This document shows, piece after piece, positions 8,157 to 20,335 of a stretch of DNA of 57,325 nucleotides. The notes under the pieces were generated by a model that was given only the letters and a program-made list of their open reading frames with translations, did no database searches and had not been told where the DNA came from. The number at the start of each line of letters is the position of its first letter. Positions within the stretch are counted from its first letter, which is position 1. A program made the position numbers and the translations under genes. Where the stretch lies: the NCBI RefSeq assembly GCF_030160635.1, contig NZ_BSOS01000049.1:1-57325 (forward strand), given 5' to 3'. This DNA comes from Acidocella aquatica. GTDB lineage: Bacteria > Pseudomonadota > Alphaproteobacteria > Acetobacterales > Acetobacteraceae.

Positions 8157-9077
8157 ATGAGCGGGCTTCTGGAAGGCAGGGTTATTATCGTCACCGGTGG
8201 CGGGCGCGGTGTTGGGCGCGGTATTGCGCTGAACGCGGCATCACAAGGCGCCAGGGTGATTGTCAACGACATTGGCATCGGGCCGGGTGGCGAAGTTGAG
8301 GGCGGTACTGGGCCTGCCTGTGACGTGGTGGATGAAATCAAGGCGGCAGGTGGTGAGGCGGCAGCCTGTTATGATAGCGTTTCCACCTGGGCTTCGGCGC
8401 AGAAAATTATTCAGTCAGCGCTCGATAATTTCGGCCGGATCGACGGCGTGGTGAACAATGCGGGTATTTTGAAGGACACGATTTTTCATAAAATGCCGAT
8501 CGAGGATTTTGACCAGGTGATTGATGTTAACCTGAAGGGGGTCTTCTATGTCAGCCGCGCGGCTGCGCCCTATTTCAAGGAGCAGTCGTCCGGTGCTTTT
8601 GTTCACATGACCTCCACCTCGGCGCTGATCGGCAATTTTGGCCAGGTCAACTACATCGCCGCCAAGGCGGGCGTGGCGGGCATGTCGCGGGCGATTGCGC
8701 TCGATATGCAACGCTTTGGCGTAACATCGAACGCGATTGCGCCGTTTGCCTGGACGCGCATGGTCAACACCATTCCCACCGATACGCCGGAGCAGAAGAA
8801 GCGTGTCGAAGGGCTGAAGAAAATGATCCCGGAGAAGATTGCGCCTTTTGTGGTTGCTCTGCTTTCGGATGAGGGGCGCAAACGCGTCAACGGACAAATT
8901 TTTGGCGTGCGCAACAACGAGATTTTTTTCTTCTCACAAACACGCCCCATCCAGATCGCGCAAAATGGTGATGGCTGGACACCGGAAACGGTGATCGAGC
9001 GCGCCTTCCCGATGTTCGAACCGCACTTCTACCCGCTCGTGCGCTCGGGTGAGGTGTTTTCCTGGGATCCGTGCTGA
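8157..9077 (+). CDS. SDR oxidoreductase (MFE-2/17beta-HSD4-like 3-hydroxyacyl-CoA dehydrogenase type)
   Basis: 306 residues. The cofactor loop TGGGRGVGRGIAL, VNNAG at about residue 99, catalytic Ser in MTSTSALIGN and YIAAKAG (Tyr/Lys) make a complete classical SDR. Length and the ~50-residue C-terminal extension after the Rossmann core resemble the dehydrogenase part of type 2 multifunctional beta-oxidation enzymes. With the acyl-CoA dehydrogenase-like gene upstream it may act on hydroxyacyl-CoA thioesters. The substrate is not resolved by sequence. Confidence 0.82.
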   Translation: MSGLLEGRVIIVTGGGRGVGRGIALNAASQGARVIVNDIGIGPGGEVEGGTGPACDVVDEIKAAGGEAAACYDSVSTWASAQKIIQSALDNFGRIDGVVNNAGILKDTIFHKMPIEDFDQVIDVNLKGVFYVSRAAAPYFKEQSSGAFVHMTSTSALIGNFGQVNYIAAKAGVAGMSRAIALDMQRFGVTSNAIAPFAWTRMVNTIPTDTPEQKKRVEGLKKMIPEKIAPFVVALLSDEGRKRVNGQIFGVRNNEIFFFSQTRPIQIAQNGDGWTPETVIERAFPMFEPHFYPLVRSGEVFSWDPC

Positions 9078-9301
9078 GATGCCGTTTAATCCGGCATTGC
9101 GAGCGAACCATTCACAACATCCTGCGGTATAGAGGCGTAATCACGGGCGTGCCGGCACTCCCACATCTTATCCTCAGAAAAGCATAGACAGCCTGGCAAA
9201 ATGCCCGGGGTTTTGCCCCTCTTACCTCACGAAGGATTAACTCTTTGATAGTTCTGATGTTTTCAAGGTTTTGATGAGTGCCTTCATCCCTTTGCTGGAG
9301 T

Positions 9302-9398
9302 GCGATCGTTTGAGGTTTGCTCAACCGAGCGAGCCGAAAGCGTGAAACGCCCTCAGAAAAACGGCTAGAGCCTGATCGCACTTAAAGCGATCAGCCTG
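9302..9398 (+). repeat. Interspersed repeat, copy A (~95 bp)
   Basis: Matches 57164-57260 with only about 7-9 differences. It begins GCGATCGTTTGAG, has a conserved core CGAGCGAGCCGAAAGCGTG, and ends in the inverted repeat TGATCGC-ACTTAAA-GCGATCA (9373-9393). A second small hairpin, TTGAG-(5 nt)-CTCAA, lies near its start. Both copies are intergenic and in the same orientation. Frames through it are shadows. Confidence 0.85.
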
Positions 9399-9653
9399 CT
9401 AATGCACCAGACTTGGCACCATGTCGTTCTGAATGATGGCGGCGGCGGCCAGCGGCGCGTTGGAGGCGATGGCCATCGGGGTGCCGTCGGCGGCATGGAT
9501 GGCAAAGGCCGGGCCGTTTTCGGTCATCACCGGCTTCACAAAGGCAATCTCTTCCATCCCCAGGCCGGCCAGTTGCGCCGCCGATATGTGGTGAATGTCG
9601 AGCACGGTCCCGGGCACGAAGTTCGCCGTTCCGTCATGTGTCTTGATGTCCAT
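9399..9653 (-). CDS. DUF1150 family protein
   Basis: 84 residues from the ATG at 9653, which has GAAGGA 9 bases upstream. The conserved block AGLGMEEIAFVKPV plus FAIHAADGTPMAIA is the DUF1150 signature. This alphaproteobacterial family of unknown function is regularly encoded next to small heat-shock proteins, as here: the Hsp20 gene lies 102 bases upstream on the same strand. The two are probably co-transcribed and heat-induced. There is no membrane segment or signal peptide. Confidence 0.85.
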   Translation of the reverse strand: MDIKTHDGTANFVPGTVLDIHHISAAQLAGLGMEEIAFVKPVMTENGPAFAIHAADGTPMAIASNAPLAAAAIIQNDMVPSLVH

Positions 9654-9755
9654 GGAAAAATTCCTTCTCAAATGAGCCGGGTTAATCTTACGCCAAGCTG
9701 TGTTAGGTCAGTCTACTGATGGGTTGTGTCGTAATTAGGGAAGCCTTGGGGCTGT

Positions 9756-10229
9756 TCAGCCTTGAGAATCCCGCGAGTCTCCATCTACCACCCGAGTCGG
9801 CGCCACATTTGTTTTGCTCTGCCCGCGCGAGATGGGGATATTCTTCACCACCGGCTGCGGCACGGGCCTGATCAGGTCAACATGCAGTAATCCATTGTCT
9901 AGCCAGGCTCCTTTCACCTCAATTCCTTCCGCGATGACGAACGCCCGCTGGAACTGCCGCGCTGCGATCCCCCGGTGCAGGAACACCCGCCCGTGTCCAT
10001 CGTCAGTCTGGCGGCCGCGAATTACCAGCTGGTTATCTTCCAGGGTGATTTGCAGATCATCCATGGTGAAACCGGCCACAGCCAGGGTGATACGCAGCGA
10101 GACAGGGCTGAGCTGCTCGATATTATACGGCGGGTAGCCGTCGGAAGAGTTTTTCGCGGCGCGTTCGATCATCTGCTCCAGATGGTCGAAGCCCAGAAAC
10201 AACGGCGAGGTAAAAACGCGGGTATTCAT
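9756..10229 (-). CDS. ibpA: Small heat-shock protein Hsp20 (IbpA-like)
   Basis: 157 residues: a short N-terminal arm (MNTRVFTSPLFLGFDHLEQM, typical of IbpA), an alpha-crystallin domain (about 35-125, YNIEQLSPVSLRITLAVAGF to the GLLHVDL strand), and a C-terminal tail with the anchoring motif NIPI. It is an ATP-independent holdase that keeps unfolding proteins soluble. The ATG at 10229 is preferred over an upstream GTG because it gives the conserved N-terminus and follows a G-rich stretch. It is followed by the DUF1150 gene. Confidence 0.92.
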   Translation of the reverse strand: MNTRVFTSPLFLGFDHLEQMIERAAKNSSDGYPPYNIEQLSPVSLRITLAVAGFTMDDLQITLEDNQLVIRGRQTDDGHGRVFLHRGIAARQFQRAFVIAEGIEVKGAWLDNGLLHVDLIRPVPQPVVKNIPISRGQSKTNVAPTRVVDGDSRDSQG

Positions 10230-10290
10230 AACGATAGGCCCCCCCAAGTGTGAGCGAAGCAGGTTTCAGACCCCGAAGGCGTCTTGGCCC

Positions 10291-10319
10291 TATGTTGTCA
10301 TAATCGGGCCGGGATGCAA
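10291..10319 (-). promoter_or_regulatory. Candidate promoter of hsp20
   Basis: On the minus strand, TTGCAT (10314-10319) and AACATA (10291-10296) are 17 bases apart. This leaves a ~55-base 5' leader before the Hsp20 ATG. The leader can fold GAC-CC/GG-GTC (plus-strand 10269-10284) and ends in a run of seven G. It does not match the heat-shock sigma consensus well. Confidence 0.35.
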
Positions 10320-10362
10320 GAGCCTCGTTGCTCCGGCGGCAGGCAGGCTGTAAACTTGGCCA

Positions 10363-10923
10363 ATGTCAGCCACAGAAACCATTGCCCCGACCGCCCCGCT
10401 GCTGCCCATTCTCGTCGTTCCCGATCCGGTGCTGCGTAAACACGCCCGCGCCGTAACCCCGGCGGACTATGATGAGGTGCGCGCGCTTATCCCCTCCATG
10501 TTCGCCACCATGTATGCCGCTCCGGGCATTGGCCTTGCCGCCCCCCAGGTCGGCCGGCTGTTGCGGGTCATCGTGGTGGATGTGGCGCCCGACAAGGTTC
10601 CGGCGCCGCTCGCCCTGGTTAACCCGGAGGTCATCGCCACCTCGGAGGACAAATGCTCCCGCGAGGAGGGCTGTCTCTCCCTGCCGGACCAGTATGCCGA
10701 GGTCGTGCGCCCCTCATGGGTGAAAGTGCGCTACCAGGACGAAAACGGCGCCAAACACGAGATCGAGGCTGACGGCCTGCTCGCCACCTGTTTGCAACAC
10801 GAGATCGACCATCTCAACGGCGTGCAGTTCGTGGATTATCTCTCCCCGCTCAAGCGCAATATCCTGCTCCGCAAACTCGCCAAGGAGCTGAAGGAACAGA
10901 AGGAGCGGCGGGGGCGCAGATAA
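10363..10923 (+). CDS. def: Peptide deformylase
   Basis: 186 residues with the three deformylase motifs: GIGLAAPQV (55-63), EGCLSLP (metal ligand Cys104) and QHEIDHLNG (ligands His146 and His150, catalytic Glu147). It removes the N-formyl group from nascent proteins, using Fe(II). A charged C-terminal tail (KELKEQKERRGRR) is common in alphaproteobacterial forms. The stop codon overlaps the fmt start (TAATG), so the deformylase and the formyltransferase are made together. Confidence 0.97.
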   Translation: MSATETIAPTAPLLPILVVPDPVLRKHARAVTPADYDEVRALIPSMFATMYAAPGIGLAAPQVGRLLRVIVVDVAPDKVPAPLALVNPEVIATSEDKCSREEGCLSLPDQYAEVVRPSWVKVRYQDENGAKHEIEADGLLATCLQHEIDHLNGVQFVDYLSPLKRNILLRKLAKELKEQKERRGRR

Positions 10924-11861
10924 TGAAGCTCGCCTTCATGGGCTCGCCGGAGTTCTCCGTGCCGGCCCTGCGCGCGCTGGTTGCGGCTGGGCACGAGGTC
11001 GCCGTGGTGTATGCCCAGCCGCCAAAACCTGCCGGGCGCGGCCAGCGCGAAACGCCGTGCCCGGTGCATCAGGCGGCGCTGGAGCTTGGTCTGCCGGTGC
11101 GCACGCCCAGGCGCCTGAAAGGCAATGCCGAGGAGGCCGCGTTTTTCCGTGCCCTCGGCCTCGATGCCGCCATCGTCTCCGCCTACGGGCTCATCCTGCC
11201 GCCCGAAATTCTGCGCGCCTCGGTGCGCGGCTGCCTGAACATTCACGCCAGCCTGCTGCCCCGCTGGCGCGGCGCGGCGCCCATCCAGGCCGCTATTTTG
11301 GCCGGTGACCCCTTCACCGGCATCACCATCATGCAGATGGACGAGGGCTTGGATACCGGTGATATGCTGCGCCACCAGGCCACCGCCATCGGCCCGCGCG
11401 ACACGGCGGGCGATCTGCACGACCGTCTGGCGCAAATCGGCGCGGCTCTTATCCTGGAAGAACTCGCCAGCCCCAGCGAGCCGGTCAAGCAGCCGCCTGC
11501 CCCGGCCAATGACGAGGAAGGCGGCTACGCCCGCAAACGCACCCGCGAGGACGCCCGGCTGGATTTCACCCAACCCGCCGTTGCGCTGGAGCGCCAGATT
11601 CGCGCCAACAACCCCTGGCCAGGCTCGCTGGCGCTGTTGGGGGAAATCGTCCTCAAATTCCTCCGCGCCGAGGTTGTCGCGGCCCCGGGCCTCACCGATG
11701 ACACCCGCCCCGGCGATATTCTGGACGCCGCCATGACCATCGCCTGCGGCGGCGGCACCGCGCTGCGGCCTTTGGAAATCCAGCGTCCCGGCAAGGCCGC
11801 CATGCCCATCGCCGCGTTTCTGCGCGGCTTCACCCTGCCGGAAGGTGCCCGCTTCTTTTGA
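10923..11861 (+). CDS. fmt: Methionyl-tRNA formyltransferase
   Basis: 312 residues. The N-terminal formyltransferase domain has the catalytic LNIHASLLPRWRGAAPIQ segment (Asn/His) and the ITIMQMDEGLDTGDML block. The C-terminal OB-like tRNA-binding domain includes RKRTREDARLDF and the conserved IRANNPWPG. It formylates the initiator Met-tRNA with 10-formyl-THF. It overlaps def upstream and truA downstream. Confidence 0.97.
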   Translation: MKLAFMGSPEFSVPALRALVAAGHEVAVVYAQPPKPAGRGQRETPCPVHQAALELGLPVRTPRRLKGNAEEAAFFRALGLDAAIVSAYGLILPPEILRASVRGCLNIHASLLPRWRGAAPIQAAILAGDPFTGITIMQMDEGLDTGDMLRHQATAIGPRDTAGDLHDRLAQIGAALILEELASPSEPVKQPPAPANDEEGGYARKRTREDARLDFTQPAVALERQIRANNPWPGSLALLGEIVLKFLRAEVVAAPGLTDDTRPGDILDAAMTIACGGGTALRPLEIQRPGKAAMPIAAFLRGFTLPEGARFF

Positions 11862-12637
11862 TCCCCTGGGCGCTGGAAGTTGAATATGACGGCACCGGCT
11901 TCATGGGCTGGCAGCGCCAGAAACACGGGCTGGCGGTGCAGCAGGTGATGGAGGAGGCAGGCGCCAAGCTTTGCGGCGGCAGCATCCCCGCCGCGGTTGC
12001 CTCGGGCCGGACCGATGCCGGCGTGCATGCCCTGGGCCAGATCGTGCAGATGGACCTGCCGGATTTCTCCCCCCACCGCCTGCGCGAGGCGCTGAACTAC
12101 CACATGAAGCCCCACCCGGTGGTGGTGCTGCGCGCGGCCCCGGCCCCCGCTGGCTGGAGCGCGCGTTTTTCCGCCACCTGGCGCAGTTACCGCTATATCA
12201 TCTCCAACCGCCCGGCGTTCCCCGCGCTGGAGCTCAACCGTGTGTGGCATGTGCGCCAGCCGCTCGACGAGGCCGCCATGCACCGCGCCGCGCAGCAGCT
12301 GCTCGGCCATCATGATTTCTCCTCCTTCCGCGCCTCCGCCTGCCAGGCCAAGTCGCCGCTGCGCACGCTGGATGAGCTGAGTGTGACGCGCGAGGGCGAG
12401 CATCTCATCATCCACGCCAAGGCCCGCAGCTTTCTGCACCACCAGGTCCGCAACATGGTGGGCAGTTTGAAAATGGTGGGGGAGGGGGTCTGGCCGGAAT
12501 CGCGCGTGGCGGAGGTTTTGGCCGCGCAAAATCGCGCGGTGGCCGGCCCGACGGCGCCCGCCGGGGGGCTCTATTTCGTCAGCGTGGGGTATGAGGTTCC
12601 ATTGTTTGAAACATATAAAGCTGGTGAACAAAAATGA
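11858..12637 (+). CDS. truA: tRNA pseudouridine(38-40) synthase
   Basis: 259 residues with the TruA catalytic motif SGRTDAGVHALGQ and the RSFLHHQVRNMVGSL block. It modifies U38-U40 in the anticodon stem-loop. The start is a TTG at 11858 overlapping the fmt stop (TTTTGA); there is no other suitable start before the conserved EYDGTGF. The last ~12 codons (FETYKAGEQK) are AT-rich and extend past the usual family end (GGLYFVSVGYE). They appear to derive from the inserted sequence carrying the next gene. Confidence 0.95.
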   Translation: MIPWALEVEYDGTGFMGWQRQKHGLAVQQVMEEAGAKLCGGSIPAAVASGRTDAGVHALGQIVQMDLPDFSPHRLREALNYHMKPHPVVVLRAAPAPAGWSARFSATWRSYRYIISNRPAFPALELNRVWHVRQPLDEAAMHRAAQQLLGHHDFSSFRASACQAKSPLRTLDELSVTREGEHLIIHAKARSFLHHQVRNMVGSLKMVGEGVWPESRVAEVLAAQNRAVAGPTAPAGGLYFVSVGYEVPLFETYKAGEQK

Positions 12638-13329
12638 AGAAATTTAACATTGCAATTTCTAACGAAGACGGAAGTGTAACGCTGGCGCCGATGAAGGAAT
12701 GGCTTCGGAACAATCCCCAATATATTCCAGAAGGCCTGGATGGGTTGCACAGTACATCTCATGAGCTTCGTAACGGACTAAAGAAAAGAGGATGGTTAGT
12801 TCACGAGACTGACACAGAGGTGCATCTGGTGAAGCCGGGTAGTCAAATCGAGGTCGAAAACGTTTTAGGCGATTCGGAATCGGAGCTTAATGAACAGTCT
12901 CAGCTGGGAGTAGCTGCTTTTGAGCTAGAAGCTCATTTGCGTGATTTTCTCTCACACAATCTGGCCATGATTAACGTCGAGGGAAAACGGGTCCGACTTT
13001 ACGTTGATCCAACCGGAAGGGATGGCGTTGAGTATCCGACGGCTACTGGACCTATTGATATTCTTGCTGTCAGTGAACAGGGGGATTTCTACATTTTTGA
13101 ATTGAAGCGGGCACTATCTCCCAACAGCGCCATTGGTCAGCTTGCGCGCTATATGGGGTGGGTAAAGCAAACCATTGGCAAGGGCAAAAATGTTTTTGGG
13201 GTCATTGTTGCTAAAAGCATCAACGACAGGCTTCGTTATGCAATTTCCGTCGTGCCAAATGTCAGTTTATTTGAGTATGAGGTTCAATTCAGACTTAATC
13301 CAGCGAATGAATTTGATCGTAAGGGTTAG
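12634..13329 (+). CDS. NucS-like (DUF91) endonuclease-domain protein
   Basis: 231 residues. The C-terminal half carries a PD-(D/E)xK nuclease core like that of NucS/EndoMS: Asp142 (GPIDILAV), Glu156-x-Lys158 (YIFELKRA) and the QLARYMGWVK helix with Gln169/Tyr173. The N-terminal ~75 residues may form a winged helix (TSHELRNGLKKRGWLV). It is clearly more AT-rich than truA and dnaE on either side and is joined to truA by an ATGA overlap, which suggests transfer into a core operon. The role could be mismatch/branched-DNA cleavage or defence; only the nuclease fold is supported. Confidence 0.78.
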   Translation: MKKFNIAISNEDGSVTLAPMKEWLRNNPQYIPEGLDGLHSTSHELRNGLKKRGWLVHETDTEVHLVKPGSQIEVENVLGDSESELNEQSQLGVAAFELEAHLRDFLSHNLAMINVEGKRVRLYVDPTGRDGVEYPTATGPIDILAVSEQGDFYIFELKRALSPNSAIGQLARYMGWVKQTIGKGKNVFGVIVAKSINDRLRYAISVVPNVSLFEYEVQFRLNPANEFDRKG

Positions 13330-13395
13330 AAAGCCAGATTTGGAGCTTTTCCAGCGTGAATAGTTAGGCAACAATCCAGCGTTACCGGAGTCGCC

Positions 13396-16809
<3,414 letters not shown>

Positions 16810-16829
16810 ACATCAACGGAGAATCGCCA

Positions 16830-17780
16830 GTGCCGTCCAGCCATCTCATAGACCCTGAACTGCTGCCAGTGCTCAACGCCTATCCGCCGATGCCGGAATG
16901 GTCGGCCGAGGCCCTTGCGATGGTACGCGCGGGCCGGGCCGAACAGCTCGCCGCCCTCCCGCCGCCGCCGCCGCTGCCGGTCATCGTTGAGACCCTCAAC
17001 ATACCCGGCCCGGCGGGGCATGTGCGTGTCCTCGCCTATCGCCCGGCCGAGGCCACAGGCAGCTTGCCCGCTGTGCTGCACATCCACGGCGGCGGCTACA
17101 TTTTTGGCTTCCCCGAGATGATGGACGCGCCCAACCGCATCCTGGCGCATGAACTCGGTTGCGCCGTCTACTCGGTGGATTACCGCCTGGCGCCGGAAAC
17201 ACCCGCCCCCGGCGCGCTGGAGGATTGCTACGCCGTGCTGCGCTGGCTCAGCCGCAACGCGGGGGCGCAGAACATCAACCCCGCGCGCATCGGGGTGAAA
17301 GGCGAGAGTGCCGGCGGCGGCCTTGCCGCGGCGCTGGCCTTGCTGGCGCGCGATCGGGGCGAGGTCCAACTCGCCTTCCAGCACCTCATGTACCCGATGA
17401 TCGACGACCGCACCTGCACCGCCAGCCAGCCGCATCCTTTGACCGGCCAATACATCTGGCGCCATCAGGACAATCTGTTTGGCTGGACCTGCCTGCTCGG
17501 CCATGCCCCGGGCAAGCCGGATGTCTCTCCCTACGCGGCGGCGGCGCGCGCCGAAAACCTGGAAGGGCTGCCGCCCAGCTATATCGGCGCCGGCGCGCTG
17601 GATTTGTTTCTGGAGGAAAACCTCGACTACGCCCGCCGCCTCACCCGCGCCGGGGTGCCGGTGGAGCTGCATGTCTATCCAGGCGCGTTCCATGCGTTTG
17701 ATGTCATCGGCCCGAGCCGCCTCGCCGCCACGGCCCTGCGTGACAGCACCGAAGCCCTGCGCCGGGCGCTGCACGGCTGA
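16830..17780 (+). CDS. Alpha/beta hydrolase, HSL-family esterase
   Basis: 316 residues from the GTG at 16830, which has GGAGAA 6 bases upstream; a GTG at 16806 overlapping dnaE is also open. Hormone-sensitive-lipase signature: oxyanion loop HGGGYIFG (~85), nucleophile Ser160 in GESAGGG, Asp258 (GALDLF) and His288 (FHAFD). There is no signal peptide, so it is probably a cytoplasmic esterase for short acyl esters or lactones; the natural substrate is unknown. Confidence 0.87.
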   Translation: MPSSHLIDPELLPVLNAYPPMPEWSAEALAMVRAGRAEQLAALPPPPPLPVIVETLNIPGPAGHVRVLAYRPAEATGSLPAVLHIHGGGYIFGFPEMMDAPNRILAHELGCAVYSVDYRLAPETPAPGALEDCYAVLRWLSRNAGAQNINPARIGVKGESAGGGLAAALALLARDRGEVQLAFQHLMYPMIDDRTCTASQPHPLTGQYIWRHQDNLFGWTCLLGHAPGKPDVSPYAAAARAENLEGLPPSYIGAGALDLFLEENLDYARRLTRAGVPVELHVYPGAFHAFDVIGPSRLAATALRDSTEALRRALHG

Positions 17781-17841
17781 CCCCTCCTTGACCCGGGGCG
17801 GCATCCGGCGATGATGCCGCTGACGGACCTCAAGGATAACC

Positions 17842-20010
17842 ATGCCCCAGCTGACGCGCCGTACCCTGCTCGCCTCCACCGCCGCCGTGCTCGCCGCTCC
17901 CCGCCTGTCCTTCGCCGCCGCAAGCGGGCCACCTATCGCCCCGGTCCGGCCCGTGACCGAAGTTCTCTGGGGCGAGAAAATCACCGATCGTTACCGCTGG
18001 ATGGAATCCCAATCCCCCGAATGGGAAGCCTATGTCCGCGCCCAGGGCGCCTACGCCGCGCAAACACTGGCGAAAATCCCCGGCCGGAGCGCGCTCGCCG
18101 CGGCCATCGCGCATAATACCGGCGCGGTTGTCGCGGTTGTTTCCGTGCAGACCGGCGGGGGCAAGATTTTTGCCGAAATCCGCCCCGCCGGCGCGGCACT
18201 CTCGCAGCTTTTTGTCCGCGACTCGCTCACCGCGCCCAACCGCCTGCTCATCGACCCGCAAACCTTCGCCACTGCCGCCAGCCACGCGGCGCTGGACTGG
18301 TGGGCGCCCTCGCCGGACGGCTCCCATGTCGTCTTCGGCATCTCCACCGGCGGCTCCGAGCAATCCACATTGCGCATCCTGGTCACGGACACCGGCGCCT
18401 TGCTGCCCGAAGGCATCGACCGTACCGCGGAGGCATCCCCGAGCTGGCTGCCCGATGGCGCCGCTTTGTTCTATAACCGTTATCAGGACGTGCCGCCCCA
18501 AAGCCTGGCGTATGAGGAGAACAGCCTCTGCTGGCTGCACCGTCTCGGCACTGATCCGGCCAGCGATGTTAAAATCATGGGCCAGAGTCTCAGCCCATCG
18601 GTCAAGGTGCAGGAGATTGACTTCCCCACCGTCACCTCCACCCCCGGCTCGCCCGTGGTCATCGGCGCGCTGGCCTCGGGCGTACAGAACGAACTCTCCC
18701 TCTATGCCGCCCCCTTGGCCGCCGCCGCCAAGGGGCCGCCGCCCTGGGTGAACATTTGCGCCCCGGCGGATAATGTCACCGCGTTTGCCGTGCAGGGCGA
18801 GAGCATCTATCTGCTCACCCACCAGCACGCCCCGCGCTATAAAATTCTTAAAACCACCGCCGCCGCACCCGGCATCGCGCAGGCGGTGGAGGTGGTGGCG
18901 CAATCGGCCTCCGTCATCCGCGCCATCGCCGCCGCGCGTGACGCGCTTTATATTCTGGACCTCAACGCTGGCCTCGCCGGAATCCGCCGCCTCACCCCGG
19001 ACGGGAAAATCACCCTCATAAAGCTCCCCTTCGCCGGGGCCATCAGTGAGGGCAGTTTCTACGCCGCCGCAGGCCATGACGGCGCGTGGTTCATCCTCGA
19101 GGGCTGGGTACACCCGCCGGTGGTTTGCCACCTCGGGCCGGACGGCACGGTGACAACCACCAGTATTGCGCCGCCGCCGCCGATCGACCTTTCCCCCTAC
19201 ACTTCGGAAGAGATATTTGCCCCCGCGCGCGACGGCACCAAAATCCCGCTCTCCCTGGTCTACCGCAAGGGCCTGCAACGCAACGGCCGGGCGCCTTTGC
19301 TGCTGGAAGCCTACGGCGCCTACGGCATCACGCTTGACCCGGCCTTCCTCGCCCGCTGGCTTCCCTTCCTTGACCTTGGCGGCGTGTTCGCGGTGGCGCA
19401 TGTGCGCGGTGGCGGCGAACTGGGCGAGGACTGGCACATCGCCGGCCAGAAACTGAAGAAATTTCATAGTTGGGAAGATACGATCGACTGCGCGCGATAT
19501 CTCATCAACACGCGCTGGACCTCGCATAAACACCTCGCCGTCATCGGCGGCTCGGCGGGCGGCATCACGGTGGGGCGGTTGCTGACCGAGCGCCCTGACC
19601 TCGCCGCCGTGGTCGTCTCCGAAGTAGGTGTCTCAGATGCCTTGCGCAGCGAATTCTCCCCCAACGGTCCGCCGAACATCCCGGAATTCGGCAGCGTCAC
19701 GACTCAGGCGGGGTTTCTCGGCCTGTACGCCATGGATGCCTACCAGCATGTCCACGATCATGTGAAATACCCCGCCGTATTGCTCACCACCGGGCTGCAC
19801 GACCCGCGCGTCGCCCCCTGGGAGCCAACCAAAATGACCGCTCGTCTGCAGGCCGCCACCGCGTCGGGCAACCCGGTTTTGCTGCGTGTCGAGGATGACG
19901 CCGGCCACGGCATCGGCTCCACCCGCGCCCAGCGCGACGCGCAGACGGCTGATATCATCGCTTTCATCATGTGGCGCACCGGCGATCCGCGGTTCCAGCC
20001 GAAATCCTGA
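17842..20010 (+). CDS. Prolyl oligopeptidase family S9 serine peptidase, Tat-exported
   Basis: 722 residues. The N-terminus MPQLTRRTLLASTAAVLAAP is a twin-arginine signal ending near SFAAA. A beta-propeller domain (about 90-440) precedes an alpha/beta-hydrolase domain with Ser571 (GGSAGG), Asp654 (LHDPRVAP) and His689 (AGHGIGS). EVLWGEKITDRYRWME is the usual S9A start. It should cleave proline-containing or other short peptides in the periplasm. It lies 62 bases after the esterase gene and may be co-transcribed. Confidence 0.93.
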   Translation: MPQLTRRTLLASTAAVLAAPRLSFAAASGPPIAPVRPVTEVLWGEKITDRYRWMESQSPEWEAYVRAQGAYAAQTLAKIPGRSALAAAIAHNTGAVVAVVSVQTGGGKIFAEIRPAGAALSQLFVRDSLTAPNRLLIDPQTFATAASHAALDWWAPSPDGSHVVFGISTGGSEQSTLRILVTDTGALLPEGIDRTAEASPSWLPDGAALFYNRYQDVPPQSLAYEENSLCWLHRLGTDPASDVKIMGQSLSPSVKVQEIDFPTVTSTPGSPVVIGALASGVQNELSLYAAPLAAAAKGPPPWVNICAPADNVTAFAVQGESIYLLTHQHAPRYKILKTTAAAPGIAQAVEVVAQSASVIRAIAAARDALYILDLNAGLAGIRRLTPDGKITLIKLPFAGAISEGSFYAAAGHDGAWFILEGWVHPPVVCHLGPDGTVTTTSIAPPPPIDLSPYTSEEIFAPARDGTKIPLSLVYRKGLQRNGRAPLLLEAYGAYGITLDPAFLARWLPFLDLGGVFAVAHVRGGGELGEDWHIAGQKLKKFHSWEDTIDCARYLINTRWTSHKHLAVIGGSAGGITVGRLLTERPDLAAVVVSEVGVSDALRSEFSPNGPPNIPEFGSVTTQAGFLGLYAMDAYQHVHDHVKYPAVLLTTGLHDPRVAPWEPTKMTARLQAATASGNPVLLRVEDDAGHGIGSTRAQRDAQTADIIAFIMWRTGDPRFQPKS

Positions 20011-20072
20011 ACCGCCCGTTGCTGGGGTACTTGCCTCCAAAACGCAACACGGCTAAACACCGCCCCGGATAT

Positions 20073-20147
20073 GGGCGCGTAGCGCAGCGGTAGAGCACCA
20101 CCTTGACATGGTGGGGGTCACAGGTTCAATCCCTGTCGCGCCCACCA
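20073..20147 (+). tRNA. tRNA-Val (GAC)
   Basis: Cloverleaf of 75 bases including encoded CCA. The acceptor GGGCGCG pairs with CGCGCCC, the anticodon arm ACCACC-TTGACAT-GGTGG has anticodon GAC, and the T-arm contains GGTTCAATCCC. No prophage or integrase adjoins it. Confidence 0.96.
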
Positions 20148-20335
20148 CCAAAATCCTGAGATATCAATGACTTATAGAGCAATGTGGTTTGAAGCTGGAT
20201 CACGAGGTGATTCGATTGAGCCATGGAATGGCTCGAGAATTCTTGCCTCCGTGCGTTTGCGTGATCGGAAACCGGGCTGGTATTAACGGCCGCGTATCCT
20301 AAGTTACGGGGCGACAGTATGAAAGGCCGGCTCCC

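Noticed and set aside
9112-9381. Minus-strand frame through repeat copy A, and the similar one at 56806-57243 through copy B
   Set aside because: The shared N-terminal peptide is only the translated repeat; the remainders differ and lack ribosome-binding sites.
17830-19533. 567-codon antisense frame over the S9 peptidase
   Set aside because: Shadow of the peptidase gene, which has a full catalytic triad and Tat signal; the antisense product resembles nothing known.
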